Part shown: piece by piece, positions 12,331 to 24,291 of the stretch
How positions within the stretch are numbered: position 1 is the first letter of the stretch
Layout: each line of letters begins with the position of its first letter
Assembly: GCA_963693285.1 (NCBI GenBank)
Contig: OY848917.1
Span: 8,494,192-8,558,191, forward strand
Direction of reading: 5' to 3'
From: Xestospongia muta
Taxonomy: Eukaryota; Porifera; Demospongiae; Haplosclerida; Petrosiidae
DNA: 64,000 nucleotides
The notes under the pieces: model-generated
The model's database searches: none
What the model saw: the letters and a program-made list of their open reading frames with translations, nothing else
Told to the model about the DNA's origin: nothing
Position numbers and translations under genes: made by a program

Positions 12331-12884
12331 TGAATATGTAAATGTTATGGCAATCATCATACTTGTACCACATTAATTTTTTATAATATCACAATTACAC
12401 CACTCTGTACTGTATCATAATTCATTCTGTTATAGAGCCTTTCTTATTCTCCATTAAATGAATATGAAATAGAAACTATATCTGATCGACTCATCTTAAC
12501 AGGTCAGTGTATAGTGTTAGTGGCTAATGAGTATTGGTTATAGCCAACACTTTGGGATGTATTGCAAATAGTGTCCTATGTAGTAAGATAAGCCTGAGGA
12601 TTATAATGTCACAGCATATGCTATATGTGTAATACAGTATGATGCAGGTTGGGCTATAACATGGTTATGGCTTGATAACGTGGACATTAAAAATGGTGTC
12701 TCAGTCCAGTATTTACTAATGTTAGCGCTTTATCTGGATATGAATGACACTTTATCAAGCCTGAGCACATATAATCAACACTTTGAACTTTAATGTTATT
12801 ATATCACCACTTCTTCATTTAATATTGACACAGGTCATGTTGTGGTTTTGTATACTGTTTGAATATTATTCCAAAAAATTATGA
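12331..12884. other. No gene seen
   Basis: AT-rich sequence without a convincing frame, splice chain or repeat. Confidence 0.5.
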
Positions 12885-13232
12885 ATTCAAAAAATGATTG
12901 AATACATACACAAACTAATTACACAGTTCATATATATATTTTGTATTCTACAGTAATAATCTATAATATTAACTAGTTAAAATGCTACACACTAAGTTAT
13001 CACTAAAGCTATAACAAGTTTTATTTAGAGAATATACTGAACTAAAATGATGTCTTCGTATCAACTTCTTTGTCCTTTTTCTTAGATGTCTATTAAAGAG
13101 ACAAACAAAACACATATTAAATATGTTATAAATTATATAATAATATACTATAATACTCAATGACAATGGATGATATTATTACTACTTAAATTTATAGTAA
13201 AATGACAACTCTATCTTCAATGAATATCATAA
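12885..13232. repeat. Repeat A, first copy (~345 bp)
   Basis: Nearly the same as 23,425-23,757, from TTCAAAAAATGATT to CTATCTTCAATGA. The only differences are scattered substitutions and small indels. In the second copy the repeat runs straight into the collagen 3' fragment, so its right edge marks a recombination joint. It includes TTCTTTGTCCTTTTTCTTAG, which looks like an acceptor on the plus strand, but no coding frame follows it in either copy. Confidence 0.85.
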
Positions 13233-14489
13233 ATGACAATGGAATTATTAATTATAAGGTTGTCTTTGAAAAGACCTATTGTACATTTAAAATGTTCTAG
13301 TTAGATAGAAACTATTTAACCTAGTTTTAACTATAACAGTCATACTATGAGTATATGAAATAATAAAGTACTTATTAAATTATGTCTACAATATATATAC
13401 TTACAACAGGTCTCCTGTATACTGAGTTATTACTACATTTAAGAAGACAATGTGAAAAACATGACTACAACAAATCACAAATCAGAAAAGGAGATTATGC
13501 TAAAAACAAATTAAAGAACAATGTAACATACTGTAATCTATTTCACTTATAAATCCATTCAAAAATATATGGCTTCTATAGCTTTTAGGATATCTTTTTC
13601 ATGATCAACTTGTTTGGCTAGTATCATAGTAAGAGATGAAGCCAACTAGGACTTTAATAATGTATAAGTACAATGAATATATCCCTAAAATTAAGTTATT
13701 ACTAATTTATTATTGATGAACTATATCATGTTACTAAAGGTTAACTAGTATATATTTAAAACAATAAAATCTTTCATTACATCTTTTTGTGTTTGTTGTC
13801 CAAAGAATACAAACACAGTTAACAAAAGCCATTCTATTATTTCTGAAAAAGTTCCACTTAGATAGTCCTTCTCTAATATAATGTTATTATACCTACAGGA
13901 TATATAATATTAATATGATAGTCATATAGTCTTATTAATAGTCAAGGTGATATATACAGTATAATGCATATATATCCAGGTGGTATGAGTATTGATAATA
14001 GTACACTCTCCTTTGCTGTCTATTGATTGTGTTTCTTATAAGAGAGCTGATGTCACAAGTAACTTAAGTCATATTAACTATAGCAAATACAAAACAATAT
14101 CACCTACATACATGTAGTATACTAGAGTACTAGTGTCTGTATATATACTCATAGTACATAGTATATTGTGATATTATATCACTACACTATATACTGACTA
14201 TACTATTCTAGGTTGTTATATTAGTTTGCTTACCATACAATTCCAGACTTATCAATGTAGATACATAGGATTGAATATTTAACACCTACACGTATAGAGA
14301 TATTAAACTACTCAGTATTACACTAAAATATAACAATAGATTACTAACCACTCATCTATTTTGCCATGATAAGCACACAACTATAACAGTCTTTACTTCC
14401 TTAATAATTTGTTCCAGTAATGCATCAATTTGAGTTAGCTATTTAATATGTATAAAGAACTAGTCAACAACAGATATTAGTAAATTGAA
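13233..14489. other. No gene seen
   Basis: AT-rich, with many short TATA/TATG runs. No frame or repeat that I can support. Confidence 0.5.
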
Positions 14490-14612
14490 CAACATGTATT
14501 TTCAGGACAGAAGTGTATGGTACAGTTAAGGAATTCACCATTGGAAATACTATCAGATATTGTTGTTGTTGAGAATGCTAGATTCTCTAATTGACAAAGG
14601 AAGAAACTACAG
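14490..14612 (-). pseudogene. DED-like half-exon fragment, copy a
   Basis: On the minus strand a short frame reads TTTISDSISNGEFLNCTIHF. It is clearly related to 17,613-17,744 (SDSISNDELKFLNCTTHLC). The flanks to 14,770 also match 17,750-17,935, so this is one of two copies of a duplicated module. The pattern (alternating hydrophobics, then I-S-D-x-I-S-N-x-E-x-x-F-L) resembles helices 1-2 of a death-effector domain. There is no donor at the right place and no start codon, so I treat it as a broken exon. Confidence 0.45.
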
Positions 14613-14779
14613 GTAAAAGAATAAAACACAGTAGATATACATAATTTAGTAAATATTAATGTACATGTCCATATACATGTGATGAACATATACTTACTAC
14701 ATAAATGAGAAATCAGATGAATTAATTAATGTTTCTCAAAGGTGTCAATATATGAAGTATCACTATCTGTATGCTATCA

Positions 14780-15640
14780 GGTAAGATATACAGTAGACAA
14801 CATATATAGGAATATTGTATGCACTATAATGTGTACTAATGAATGTTTTGTGTACATGTAACATAAAATGACACATTTTCTTTCATTTGTACAGTCATAT
14901 CCTCCTAGAAATTTCAAGTGATAGTTCAGAATTATTATACACTATTTCCTCATCAAAGCTGAATAAAATAATTGAAAAGAAACAAGTCATTTAATATTAC
15001 ATTACATTACTTATGTATGTATATTAAAATAATATCAAACAATAGTGGATGTGACTGACCCTTGAGACAACTGTTTAAAAGAAAAATTCCAGTAGACCTG
15101 GGTCTGCAAAATCCTCAGGGTTAAATTTTGTATTTTTCTTTGGGTGTGGTTACATTGTCATGTTATGTAATGAAACATATCTCATCTTTAGAGAGAGAGA
15201 AAGACAGACAGAGACAAAAAAAGTAAAAATAAAAGTAAAAGTGAAAAATGTAAGAAGTGAATCAAAACATTATAGAGAGTATTACTGAAAAATAAGGAGA
15301 ATTATTTTCACATAACATCCATCTTGTCATAGGTTCAAATGACAGAGTCTCACAAAGTATTTCACCACTCAAATTTGTATTATAAACAATGAATGAAGAG
15401 AAGAACAAATTAAGTCTAAACTTAAAAATGAACTTCAACTTAACTTTAAATGTCATAATACTTGATAGATTACAAAACTAGATACTTAGGTTGATAAAAA
15501 TAAAATAATATTACAGTATTATTATTAAAACTAAAGTACAAACTAAATAGATAATATAACAATCACTATAATAGTCTTGAGATACATGAGATTCACTTAT
15601 TGGATTTTTTGACTTTATATTTTATATTTTATGCTTACAC
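14780..15640. other. No gene seen
   Basis: AT-rich. A purine run (GAGAGAGAGAAAGACAGACA) at about 15,190 is the only low-complexity feature. Confidence 0.5.
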
Positions 15641-16090
15641 AACATTTATTGAAACCTAATGTTACTCACAAAGTAATGTACATTGAACCTTAAGATCATC
15701 AAGAATGCTTTGATATATAAGATAGAATAAATTATTGAAAGTCATTAAACTAAAAAAGATTCATCATATAACCAGATAAGACCAGATTGAATAAAAAAAA
15801 CTGTTTATGACAGACAAAGACAACACTCTAAAACAACATGTCTTTGTGTCAGGTCTTCAACCATTCAAGTAACCTAACCACTGTACTGATAACAAGATCA
15901 TCAATGAACTAAGGGATGGTCTTATGTATTCCTTTCTCATCATAAAGGATAGTTTTCACTGACCACAACCTTTGACCTACATGTTCACCTGTCTCCTTTG
16001 GTTACTATGGCAATCCATAAGAGAATGACCCCTTGACTCACAACATGTTTACATTCTAAAATTTAATTAAAGCTGCCAACAACTGATGAC

Positions 16091-16099
16091 TATATAAAG
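16091..16099 (+). promoter_or_regulatory. TATA box of the broken collagen copy
   Basis: TATATAAAG in the context GACTATATAAAGAACTGACAG, the same as at 19,529 in front of the intact collagen gene. The 450 bp upstream also match the intact gene's promoter region, so the 5' fragment kept its promoter. Confidence 0.5.
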
Positions 16100-16186
16100 A
16101 ACTGACAGACAAACATTTAAATATCAGAAAAAGTATCTTAACATACAAGTGATCTTTCAAACACTTCAAAGAAAAATCTTTAACTA

Positions 16187-16396
16187 ACTTTTAACAGAAC
16201 TATCACTGTTGGTTGTCCTCTTACTAACTGTAGAACAAATTGAACAATGTACTACAGCTGGTATACAAAGTAATAATATTGTTTCAGAAGGATTCAATTT
16301 CAATTCATTTATTATAGAAACCAGTTGAGATAAGAGATGTACCTCTCCTATACCAAATGTGTACCTCTCCAACACACCTTATATTCAAATATTACA
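16187..16396 (+). pseudogene. 5' fragment of a short-chain collagen paralogue
   Basis: Matches 19,640-19,850 (signal peptide through the stretch just before the Gly-X-Y repeat). The codons around the start (ATGATGATACAGAT in the intact gene) are deleted. Small insertions break the frame, and CGA (Arg) has become TGA. At 16,396 it switches abruptly to repeat R, before any Gly-X-Y codon. It is the complement of the 3' fragment at 23,758-24,291. Confidence 0.85.
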
Positions 16397-16830
16397 ATGT
16401 GGGGAGAACAATCCATTGTTGTATTGTTTACAGAAAGCTAATTAGTTATTAAGCACATTAGCAGTTAAAGTATATCGTTAAATGTTCTTGCTGATTTTAA
16501 TTATTCCAAATAACTACAGAAAGAATAGAAGGATGAGAAAAGGATATAACTAAGTTATACAGCTCTTAGGAGGGATTAAACCTAGTTCAAGTGTTTATAA
16601 TAGTTTTTTCATTCTGACAAAAAGGTATGTAATCTATTAAAATCATACTCATAGTTTTGCTTTGGCTGAGTCACCAATCTTATTGTATAATCTGTTCAGT
16701 TTGAATTTGACAATGTGCACAACAGATATCCAGCTTTTCATATGGCTCTGACGTCTTAAAAGAAGAAGCACGGTGATCATCTAAAGATATAACAAAGTCA
16801 AAAAAACATACCATAAGTATTACTAGTCAT
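16397..16830. repeat. Repeat R, first copy
   Basis: Starts with TGTGGGGAGAACAATCCATTG and matches 21,655-22,040 closely. A weaker third copy lies at about 25,310-25,470 (CTCTTAGAGGGATTTAAAC, then TCATCAATCTTATTTGTA). On the minus strand a short frame DDHRASSFKTSEPYEKLDIC is open here, but it is broken by a stop in the second copy. Function unknown. Confidence 0.75.
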
Positions 16831-17000
16831 TATGGGAGGTACTAGTCATAGTGGGAGATATAGTTATAGTAGGAGACACTAGTCATAGTAGGAGGTATAG
16901 TTATAGTAGGAGGTACTAGTCATAGTGGGAGGTACTAGTCAAAGTGGGTGTTACTATAGTCATAGTGAGAGGTACTAGTCATAGTGGGAGGTATTATGTC
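16828..17000. repeat. Minisatellite, ~19-bp unit
   Basis: Imperfect repeats of GGTACTAGTCATAGTGGGA, with the variant GGTATAGTTATAGTAGGA. The same motif recurs after the second R copy, so it belongs to the duplicated module. Confidence 0.85.
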
Positions 17001-17612
17001 TAGTGTAAAATTGATCATTTAACATACCACTATGACTAGTAGCAAGGTACTTATTAGTCATAGTGATGTGTTACATGGTCAATTTTCACTCTAATCATTT
17101 AAGTACCATCAAATATAAAGCCAATAGATACTTATTATTAGAGCACAATAATATATGGTAGGTACACATTGCACTAGAGGGTGCCTATGTTAGAAATTAT
17201 ATGGTGTTAAAATTCCATAAAAAATCAACAGTATAACTGTTTTTGCTGAGTCATTCATCTTAGTATGAATAAAACTGTGTCAAAACTATGAGACCACACC
17301 TACATTAGGTTGATGTTATTCTTATTAGTCTGAAATTACACAAAATAACCTTAATCTTACAGATTTAGCTGACCTATCTTAGCTTGTTAAAGGATTGTGG
17401 TTGCACTGTTGATAGAAGTTCTCACTCTACCTTAATATGGAGCAAGATTTACTTAATCATTCATTAGGTACTCTAACATCAAAAGGAATCAAAAGGGATA
17501 TACACAAATAATACATAACACATGACCCAAAACAATACTTAGACTGTTTGACATGTAAAGTGTACCAGGCTAGTTAATACTATATACTAGTTAATATAGT
17601 GAGTGATATTAC
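17001..17612. other. No gene seen
   Basis: AT-rich spacer. The inverted-looking words AGTACCATC and GGTACTTATTAG probably derive from the neighbouring minisatellite. Confidence 0.45.
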
Positions 17613-17744
17613 CTCTTCAAGACACAAGTGTGTAGTACAGTTGAGGAACTTAAGCTCATCATTGGAAATGCTATCAGATATTCTTCTTATTAACAATGTT
17701 TTAGACAATGTCCAAATTCTTGTTCCATTTCACAAAACAAGAAA
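17613..17744 (-). pseudogene. DED-like half-exon, copy b
   Basis: Minus-strand exon candidate bounded by TTTATTTATAG (acceptor) and GAAGAG|GTAATA (donor). It reads SDSISNDELKFLNCTTHLC after TLSKTLLIRRI. Helix spacing and the acidic E-L pair resemble the first half of a death-effector domain, a family used for homotypic assembly in apoptosis and immunity. An ATG (M-E-Q-E-F) lies in the exon, but one base out of frame with the DED reading, and the DED frame has a TGA upstream, so this copy also looks broken. I could not find the second DED half. A minus-strand exon candidate at 18,276-18,334 lies upstream of it. Confidence 0.45.
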
Positions 17745-18275
17745 CTATAAATAAAAGAATAAAACACAATATATATTTCATTAGTAATTCTTAATGTACA
17801 CATTTTAGCATTTTAGTAAATATTAATGTATATGTACATGTATATGTGATGAACATATACTACCACATAAATGAGAGATCAGGTGAACTAATCAATGTTC
17901 CTCAACGTTGTCGATATATCAAGTATGAACAGATACCATATTCATAGTCCAGGCTATGTACATAGTAGCTCTGTACACAGTGTCATGACATAGATCAGTT
18001 TATAGATCATTTATTTACTTTAATGGAGCTTTATGGACACTGGTTAATACATGTAGTAGTCTAAACCAATCTATTTATAGTCCGTTAAAGTCAAATTCTA
18101 TACTATCATCCACTATATATTATAAAATATATACATGTAATGTTAATATTGTATTTCCCTTTGGATGTGATCACATCTCATGATTTATTATCCAAGTACG
18201 AAGTAACACTGTAGTAATGTGGAGAGAGAGAGAGCTTCCTTAAGTCTTAAATCATATGATATGTTCTATACTTAC

Positions 18276-18334
18276 CTTAGATCCTGGTAATACTCCAGAT
18301 TGATCAGATAAGAACATGTACAACTCATTCAAAT
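18276..18334 (-). other. Candidate minus-strand exon
   Basis: CAG acceptor and AAG|GTAAGT donor bound an open 59-nt stretch reading DLNELYMFLSDQSGVLPGSK. A second open piece (EIENVKHKINLTQCYKM) lies at about 18,470-18,520. No family recognised. They could belong to the same minus-strand gene or relic as the DED half-exon. Confidence 0.3.
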
Positions 18335-19528
18335 CTGTACAAAGATAATATCATTGTTCGCAATGTAAAGGACCACTAGTATGGTAATGAGATGAAACAT
18401 TAATACATGAGTATTATTGAAGTAAATGTATAGACAAGAAAAATGTGTCATATTGTAACTTACACATTTTGTAACACTGAGTTAAGTTGATCTTGTGTTT
18501 CACATTTTCTATCTCTGACAAAAGAACATAAAGTATTTACAATATAGAAGGTTCACTTTGATTAATGATTTTTAACTAATAAACCACAATATGCTAGTAA
18601 CTAGCTCTTTAGTTTTTAACTTTTGTAACAACTTTCAATTATACTATGAATTAAGACACATTCATCCCTGAACATAGCCATCTTGAAGAGCTACTTTCTA
18701 GAGAACAGTAGCTCTTTCAGCTTTCAATTGATAAAACATGCAAAAATCCAACTACAGAAATAGAACACAATATCATTAATAAAATGCAAATGTAGGGACT
18801 TCATAAATTCACTAAAAACTCTAGCAATTTCATGAAATCACTGGAAATAATACCATTCCATGGCACCATTAGTACTCACAAAATAATCTATATTGGGCTT
18901 TAAAGACATTGTACCAGTATATATACAAAATAGTAAACACCAGAAAATGAATAGTCATATTATTAATGATTGACACAGAGTATCCAGTGTTACTATTTTT
19001 TTACTTTATACAGGACACACAATTCCTTTAACATCATCCATAATAAATCATTGAAAAGAGACACATCATACTTTGTATATTAACTTACTCCTAAAGTACT
19101 ATAAGCTAGGTTAATAGTATTGTAATATAATTATAAACTATACACACTTAATAGTTAAGTCAGATAAGATAAGCTTGAATATTATCAACTTATTTTATGA
19201 CAAAGACAACACTCTAAATCAACTTTGACTTAGATTTCCCAGACCAAGTACTGATAACAAATACATCATGAGACAAGGGAAGGTCTTAACATATACTTTG
19301 TCATCATAGAGGATGGCTTTCCTTGACCTTGGATAAAAGGGGGAGGGTCTTATCTACTCTTCTGTCATCTATCAATAGATAGAGGATGGTTTTCCTTGAC
19401 CTTAGCTTTTGACGTATCTGCCTTCCTGTCTTTCTCGTAAAGTTATCCAACCCATTAGAGAATGGTCTCTTTACTCACAAACAAGTTTACACACTAAAAC
19501 ATGATCAAAGTTGTCAACAACTAATGAC

Positions 19529-19537
19529 TATATAAAG
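19529..19537 (+). promoter_or_regulatory. TATA box of the short-chain collagen gene
   Basis: TATATAAAG, 109 bp before the ATG, in a block shared with the broken copy at 16,091. The spacing leaves room for a 5' leader of about 80 nt. Confidence 0.55.
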
Positions 19538-19645
19538 AACTGACAGAGACACTTAAATATCAAAAAAACTTTTTAAAATTGAAGTATAGTGAACTTATAG
19601 GCGTTTCAAAGAAATCTCTTCTTCTATAGCAAACTAACTTTCAAG

Positions 19646-20524
19646 ATGATGATACAGATACTATCACTGTTGGTTGTCATCTTACTAACTGTAGAACAAT
19701 GTACTACAGCTGCTGTACAAGGTAGTCATATTGTTTTGAAAGTATTCAATACCAATTCATTTATTATAGAAACCAGTCGAGATAAGAGATGTACCTCTCC
19801 AATGACAAATGTCACTACCAACACACCTTATATTCAAATACTACAAGGACGTGATGGTCGTGATGGCATACAAGGTCCTCCTGGACCAGCTGGTATGTCT
19901 GGAAGAGATGGTACTAATGGTAAAGATGGCAGTAAAGGTGACAAAGGAGAACCAGGACCAAGAAATGGAGGTGTGGTCTTTACTAGATGGGGACGTACCA
20001 CCTGTCCGACAACTAACGATACAGAATTACTTTATAAAGGAAAGGCTGCTGGGAGTTCCTGGGATCAAACTGGAGGTGGAGCTAACTACATTTGTCTACC
20101 TGATAAACCAGAATTTCTTTCCTATACACCTGCTGAATCAAAGCAGCAGTCCTACATCTATGGAGCAGAATACCAAAGTAATGAGGGTGGTAACAATGGT
20201 CCTTTAGCTTCACTTAATGAACACAATGTCCCCTGTGTTGTATGTTATGTTTCCACTAGAGTATCATATCTAATGATACCAGCAAAGATTACATGTCCCA
20301 AAACATGGACCACAGAATATCAAGGTTACCTTATGACTGAACGATATGATTTAAAAAATAATGCAGTCCACGAGTGTGTTGACAAAGATGCTGAATCTAT
20401 TCCAGGCAGTGCTGGTAACACTAATGGTGCTTTATTCTACCACATTCAAGCTACATGTAATGGTCTCCTCTGTCCTCCTTATGACCAAGAGAAAGAGTTA
20501 GCTTGTGTGGTGTGTACCAAGTGA
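19646..20524 (+). CDS. Short-chain (spongin-type) collagen, C4-like
   Basis: Secreted extracellular-matrix protein, 292 residues, one exon. Residues 1-22 form a signal peptide (ILSLLVVILLTVEQ core). A 45-residue N-terminal stretch follows, then thirteen uninterrupted Gly-X-Y triplets (about 68-106, starting GRDGRDG and ending GPR). The C-terminal domain (about 107-292) has ten cysteines, among them RTTCPTT, YICLP, PCVVC, CNGLLCPP and a final ACVVCTK. This domain matches my memory of sponge short-chain collagen C4, a relative of the collagen IV NC1 fold found in sponges and cnidarians. The triple helix is very short. The ATG is the first of two adjacent ones and is followed directly by the signal peptide. 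Both neighbours are broken paralogue pieces, so this is the only intact copy in the window. Confidence 0.9.
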   Translation: MMIQILSLLVVILLTVEQCTTAAVQGSHIVLKVFNTNSFIIETSRDKRCTSPMTNVTTNTPYIQILQGRDGRDGIQGPPGPAGMSGRDGTNGKDGSKGDKGEPGPRNGGVVFTRWGRTTCPTTNDTELLYKGKAAGSSWDQTGGGANYICLPDKPEFLSYTPAESKQQSYIYGAEYQSNEGGNNGPLASLNEHNVPCVVCYVSTRVSYLMIPAKITCPKTWTTEYQGYLMTERYDLKNNAVHECVDKDAESIPGSAGNTNGALFYHIQATCNGLLCPPYDQEKELACVVCTK

Positions 20525-21654
20525 AAAAGTGTGTTGAAATCAACAATTATGACATTGATTTGATTTTAAGTGATTTTTGTACTTTGTACTATATGATATA
20601 ATATTTTGAATATAGAAATTTAAATTTACTTGTTAAAGCTGTCAGATACAACGCATCTAATTTCACTCTACAAAACATTTAATATTAAATATAAAATGAT
20701 CAAATTTAACTCTTTTTCAAAGAATATATACCATCATTTGGTGGTTGATAACACAACTTTATTAAAAACAAAGACATCCAAATTCTTGTGATAGTTTCTA
20801 GCATTATAATCACATATTTACTAAAGAACAAGATCTTTGAGCTGATAATTATTCACTTTACATACCACAAAATGTTAATGCCATGAAATTTTCCAGCTAT
20901 CCCAATATGGTACTTTAACAGTTGAAATTCACAAAGAGTAAGTTCTTCAGCAATTTGCATTAAAAATGCTATTTGCTCTGAAAGCATGCCATCAAAATGA
21001 AAGCTAACTGATCTATCAGAAAACTGAACAAAAACCACAGGCAAACTGCTCATTCAATAATTCGATCTAAAGTATCAATTCACCAAGAATGAAAAGTTAT
21101 TAAATAGAAATACAAGAGTATTAGTAAAAACTTTGTGTTCAAAATTGATGAAAACTTTACAAACCTCTTCTTTTTGAAGACATTCTGCAGTACACAGATA
21201 TAGCAGCAAGTAAATATTGATACAGGATTATATCAAAAAAATTTATGAAATGTAGGGATGGCAGTACAAACATTTAAAACAAGACTATAATAGGAATGGT
21301 AGCATTAACTTTTTACATAATGGCCACACAGTAGACTTTCACAAAACGTGATATTAGTGTCTATTATTATGTAGGGATGTTTGTACTACCTTTCCTATGG
21401 TGATCTTATTTCAGATGTTAAGACTAAATATCATATCTACATTTAATGAATTTTTAAATTTTTCATATATTTTTTGTCTTTTAGAAAACACCTGTAACTC
21501 ATTTCATAACAATATGATAATGAGCCAAAACATTATACATGACTATTATTGAAGTACATGTATATGGTTTAAAGAATAGACAAAGAACAATGATATTAAA
21601 GTAAATCATGATCACTAGAGTTTAAAAATTGATAAGTTGGCAAAAAATAATGAT
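20525..21654. other. No gene seen
   Basis: 3' flank of the collagen gene and AT-rich spacer. A 66-codon minus-strand frame (20,853-21,053) resembles nothing I know. Confidence 0.5.
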
Positions 21655-22220
21655 TAATGTGGGGAGTACAATCCATTGTTGTATTGTTTACAGAAAACTA
21701 GTTGGTTACTAAACACATTAGCAGTTAAAATTGCTTTTAAATGTTCTTACTGATTTTAATTGTTTCAAACAACAATAGAATAGAAGGATGAGAAAAGGAT
21801 ATAACTACATTATACATCTCTTAGGAGGGATTAAACCTACCTCAAATGGTTATGATAGTTTTAATTCTGACAAAGGTACGTAATCTATTAAATTATACTC
21901 ATAGCTTTGGTTTTGCTGAGTCATCAATCTTATCTTATAATCTGTTCAGTTTTGAATTTTACAATGTGCACAACAGATATACAGTTTTTCATATGGCTCA
22001 AGAAGCATGGTGATCTTCTAAAGATACAACATTGAGAAAGTCAAAAAAGCATATCATAAGTACTAGTCATAGTGGGGGGTCTAGTCAAAATGTGTCTTAT
22101 TAATCATAGTGGGAGATAATAGTTATAATGTTAAGGTACTTGTCATAGTGGGTGGTACTAGTCAAAGTTGACCATGTAACAACCAGTATGACTAGTACCA
22201 AGGTACTAGTCATAATGGTT
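21655..22220. repeat. Repeat R, second copy, with minisatellite tail
   Basis: Begins AATGTGGGGAGTACAATCCATTG and is collinear with 16,393-17,000, including a shorter GTACTAGTCATAGTGGG tract at 22,055-22,215. Confidence 0.8.
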
Positions 22221-22797
22221 GTTAATGAAGTCATTATTAGTATGTCAGTTGATTTTTTGTGTAACTAGTTACCTAGCAACACATGCTAAAAATGATAACA
22301 CATAATGTGTGTTATTATTTTTAGGATTTGGAAGGTTTAAGGTCCAGTCTAGGAAATGGGATCAATCGATGATGTTATCTCGTGAACAGTTACATACAGG
22401 GACTACCAATATTATTGCACCTCAGTAATATGTGATCTCCACAATACCACACATGTATGGGTGTGGTTGTTTATTATTTACCTTTCATAAATGTTTGCAC
22501 AAAAACACCTAATTTTTACAAAATTTTCACCTTGAAAATTTACTGGTATATAGTAGCTAAAACACTGATGTGTATTATATAAACTTAGAAGATATGTATT
22601 ATTATAAAACAATACACATGTAAATAGGATCAAAGAATAACTGTAGTATCTGCTATGTGCTTGTCAGTTCTATTCTGATTACATGATTTGCTCTATGATA
22701 CTCAGTTCTACTATAAACATTAGTTTAATGATATTTTCTGTATATTCCATTGAACTAGTAACATCATATATTACATTATAATAATACCTTTGATATA

Positions 22798-22877
22798 GGT
22801 TGGAATTCCTCAGACATGTGACATATTGGATGTTGAAATCAACAATTATCTGTCCTAGATGTGGAAACATATCATCC
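22798..22877 (-). other. Candidate minus-strand exon
   Basis: TTTCTTTTTAG acceptor and CAAAG|GTATTA donor. The open frame reads DDMFPHLGQIIVDFNIQYVT. Not recognised. The phase does not join simply to the candidate at 23,000-23,135. Confidence 0.3.
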
Positions 22878-22999
22878 CTAAAAAGAAAGAAAATAGTTAT
22901 GCTATGTAGAAAATACTTATCATAAACTAGAGACAAATCAAGTGTTATTAACAAGATATAACATCAATTACTTAGTAGTGAAACTGTTGGTACATTTAC

Positions 23000-23135
23000 C
23001 TATGGTATTCCTTGTGTGGTTCACAAGCAATATTTTTGAGACGACAAATGGTTTTCTATCATTAATTTGACCCAGTAAGGTCATAATGGAGCCATATCCA
23101 CATACTATGTTTAACAGTCCCTTTGTCTAAAATGT
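23000..23135 (-). other. Candidate minus-strand exon
   Basis: TTTTCTCTTAG acceptor and CATAG|GTAAAT donor. One frame is open for about 40 codons (KGLLNIVCGYGSIMTLLGQI, then KPFVVSKILL). Good splice sites and a non-biased composition make a real or recently lost exon plausible. Family unknown. Confidence 0.35.
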
Positions 23136-23424
23136 CTAAGAGAAAAGAATACAATACATGTACATAACAGATAAAGACTGTTTATGTATAATATTACTAG
23201 TCTACTGAAGGAAGACTTGTTATACACAAGTTATAAGTATTATTATTGTTATTATTAGTTATATAATCTTAAAATATCAAATGATACTGACCATTAATAT
23301 TATGATATCAGTAACTTTATCCATATTGACTAGAGTAGGGTTTCATCATCTATCATTCAAGTCGATCATTGAACATTGGAGGGCGTGGTTTATTTTTTAT
23401 TACAGAAAAAAGTAAAAATTTAAA

Positions 23425-23757
23425 CATTCAAAAATGATTAAATACACACAAACTAATTACACAGTTCATATACATATTATAGTATTCTACAGTAATAATC
23501 TATAATATTAACTAGTTAAAATACTATACACTAAGTTATCACTAAAACTATAACAAGTGTATTTGGAGAATCTACTGAATTAAAATGATGTCTTCATATC
23601 AACTTCTTTGTCCTTTTTCTTAGATGTCTATTAAAGATACAAACAATACACATATTAAATATGTTATAAATTATATAATAATATACTATAATACTCAATG
23701 ACATTGGATGATATTATTACTACTTAAATTTATAGTAAAATGAAAACTCTATCTTCA
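23425..23757. repeat. Repeat A, second copy
   Basis: Second copy of 12,885-13,232. It ends at CTATCTTCAATGA and continues without a gap into collagen coding sequence (AATGGGGACGTACC). Confidence 0.85.
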
Positions 23758-24291
23758 ATGAAATGGGGACGTACCACCTGTCCTACAACCAATGATACAG
23801 AATTACTCTACAAAGGGAAAGCTACTGGGAGTCATTATACTCAAAGTGGAGGTGGAGCTAACTACATTTGTCTACCTGATCAACCTGAGTTTCTATCCTA
23901 TACACCTGGTATATCTGAGCACCAGTCCTACATCTATGGAGCAGAGTATGATGCTTATGGTGGTCCTTTCTCACCACGTAATGAACACAATGTCCCCTGT
24001 GTTGTATGTTATGTTTCCACTAGAATATAATATCTAATGATACCAGCAAAGATTACATGTCCTAAAACATGGACCTCAGAATATCAAGGTTATCTCATGG
24101 CTGAGGGATTCAACAACAAACGAAATGTAGTCTATGAATGTGTTGATAAAGATGCTGAATCTATTCCAGGCAGCGTTGCTAACAATAATGGTGCTTTATT
24201 CTATCATGTTCAAGCTCAATGTAATGGTCTTCTCTGTCCTCCTTATGATAAAGAGAAAGAAGAGTTAGCCTGTGTGGTGTGTACCAAGTGA
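23758..24291 (+). pseudogene. 3' fragment of a short-chain collagen paralogue
   Basis: Carries most of the C-terminal cysteine domain, from WGRTTCPTTNDTELLYKG to ACVVCTK, closely matching residues 113-292 of the intact gene. Signal peptide and Gly-X-Y region are missing because the sequence joins repeat A on the left. A TAA at 24,028-24,030 replaces the Ser TCA of the intact gene; the frame is otherwise unbroken to the TGA at 24,289. An ATG in repeat A (23,740) happens to be in frame (M-K-T-L-S-S-M-K-W), so a 96-residue product is formally possible but would lack a signal peptide. Confidence 0.9.

Noticed and set aside
16184..16375. Minus-strand 63-codon frame
   Set aside because: Antisense of the collagen 5' fragment.
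19809..20207. Second plus-strand frame inside the collagen gene
   Set aside because: Overlaps the collagen reading frame; the Gly codons of the repeat read as Met/Val-rich nonsense here.
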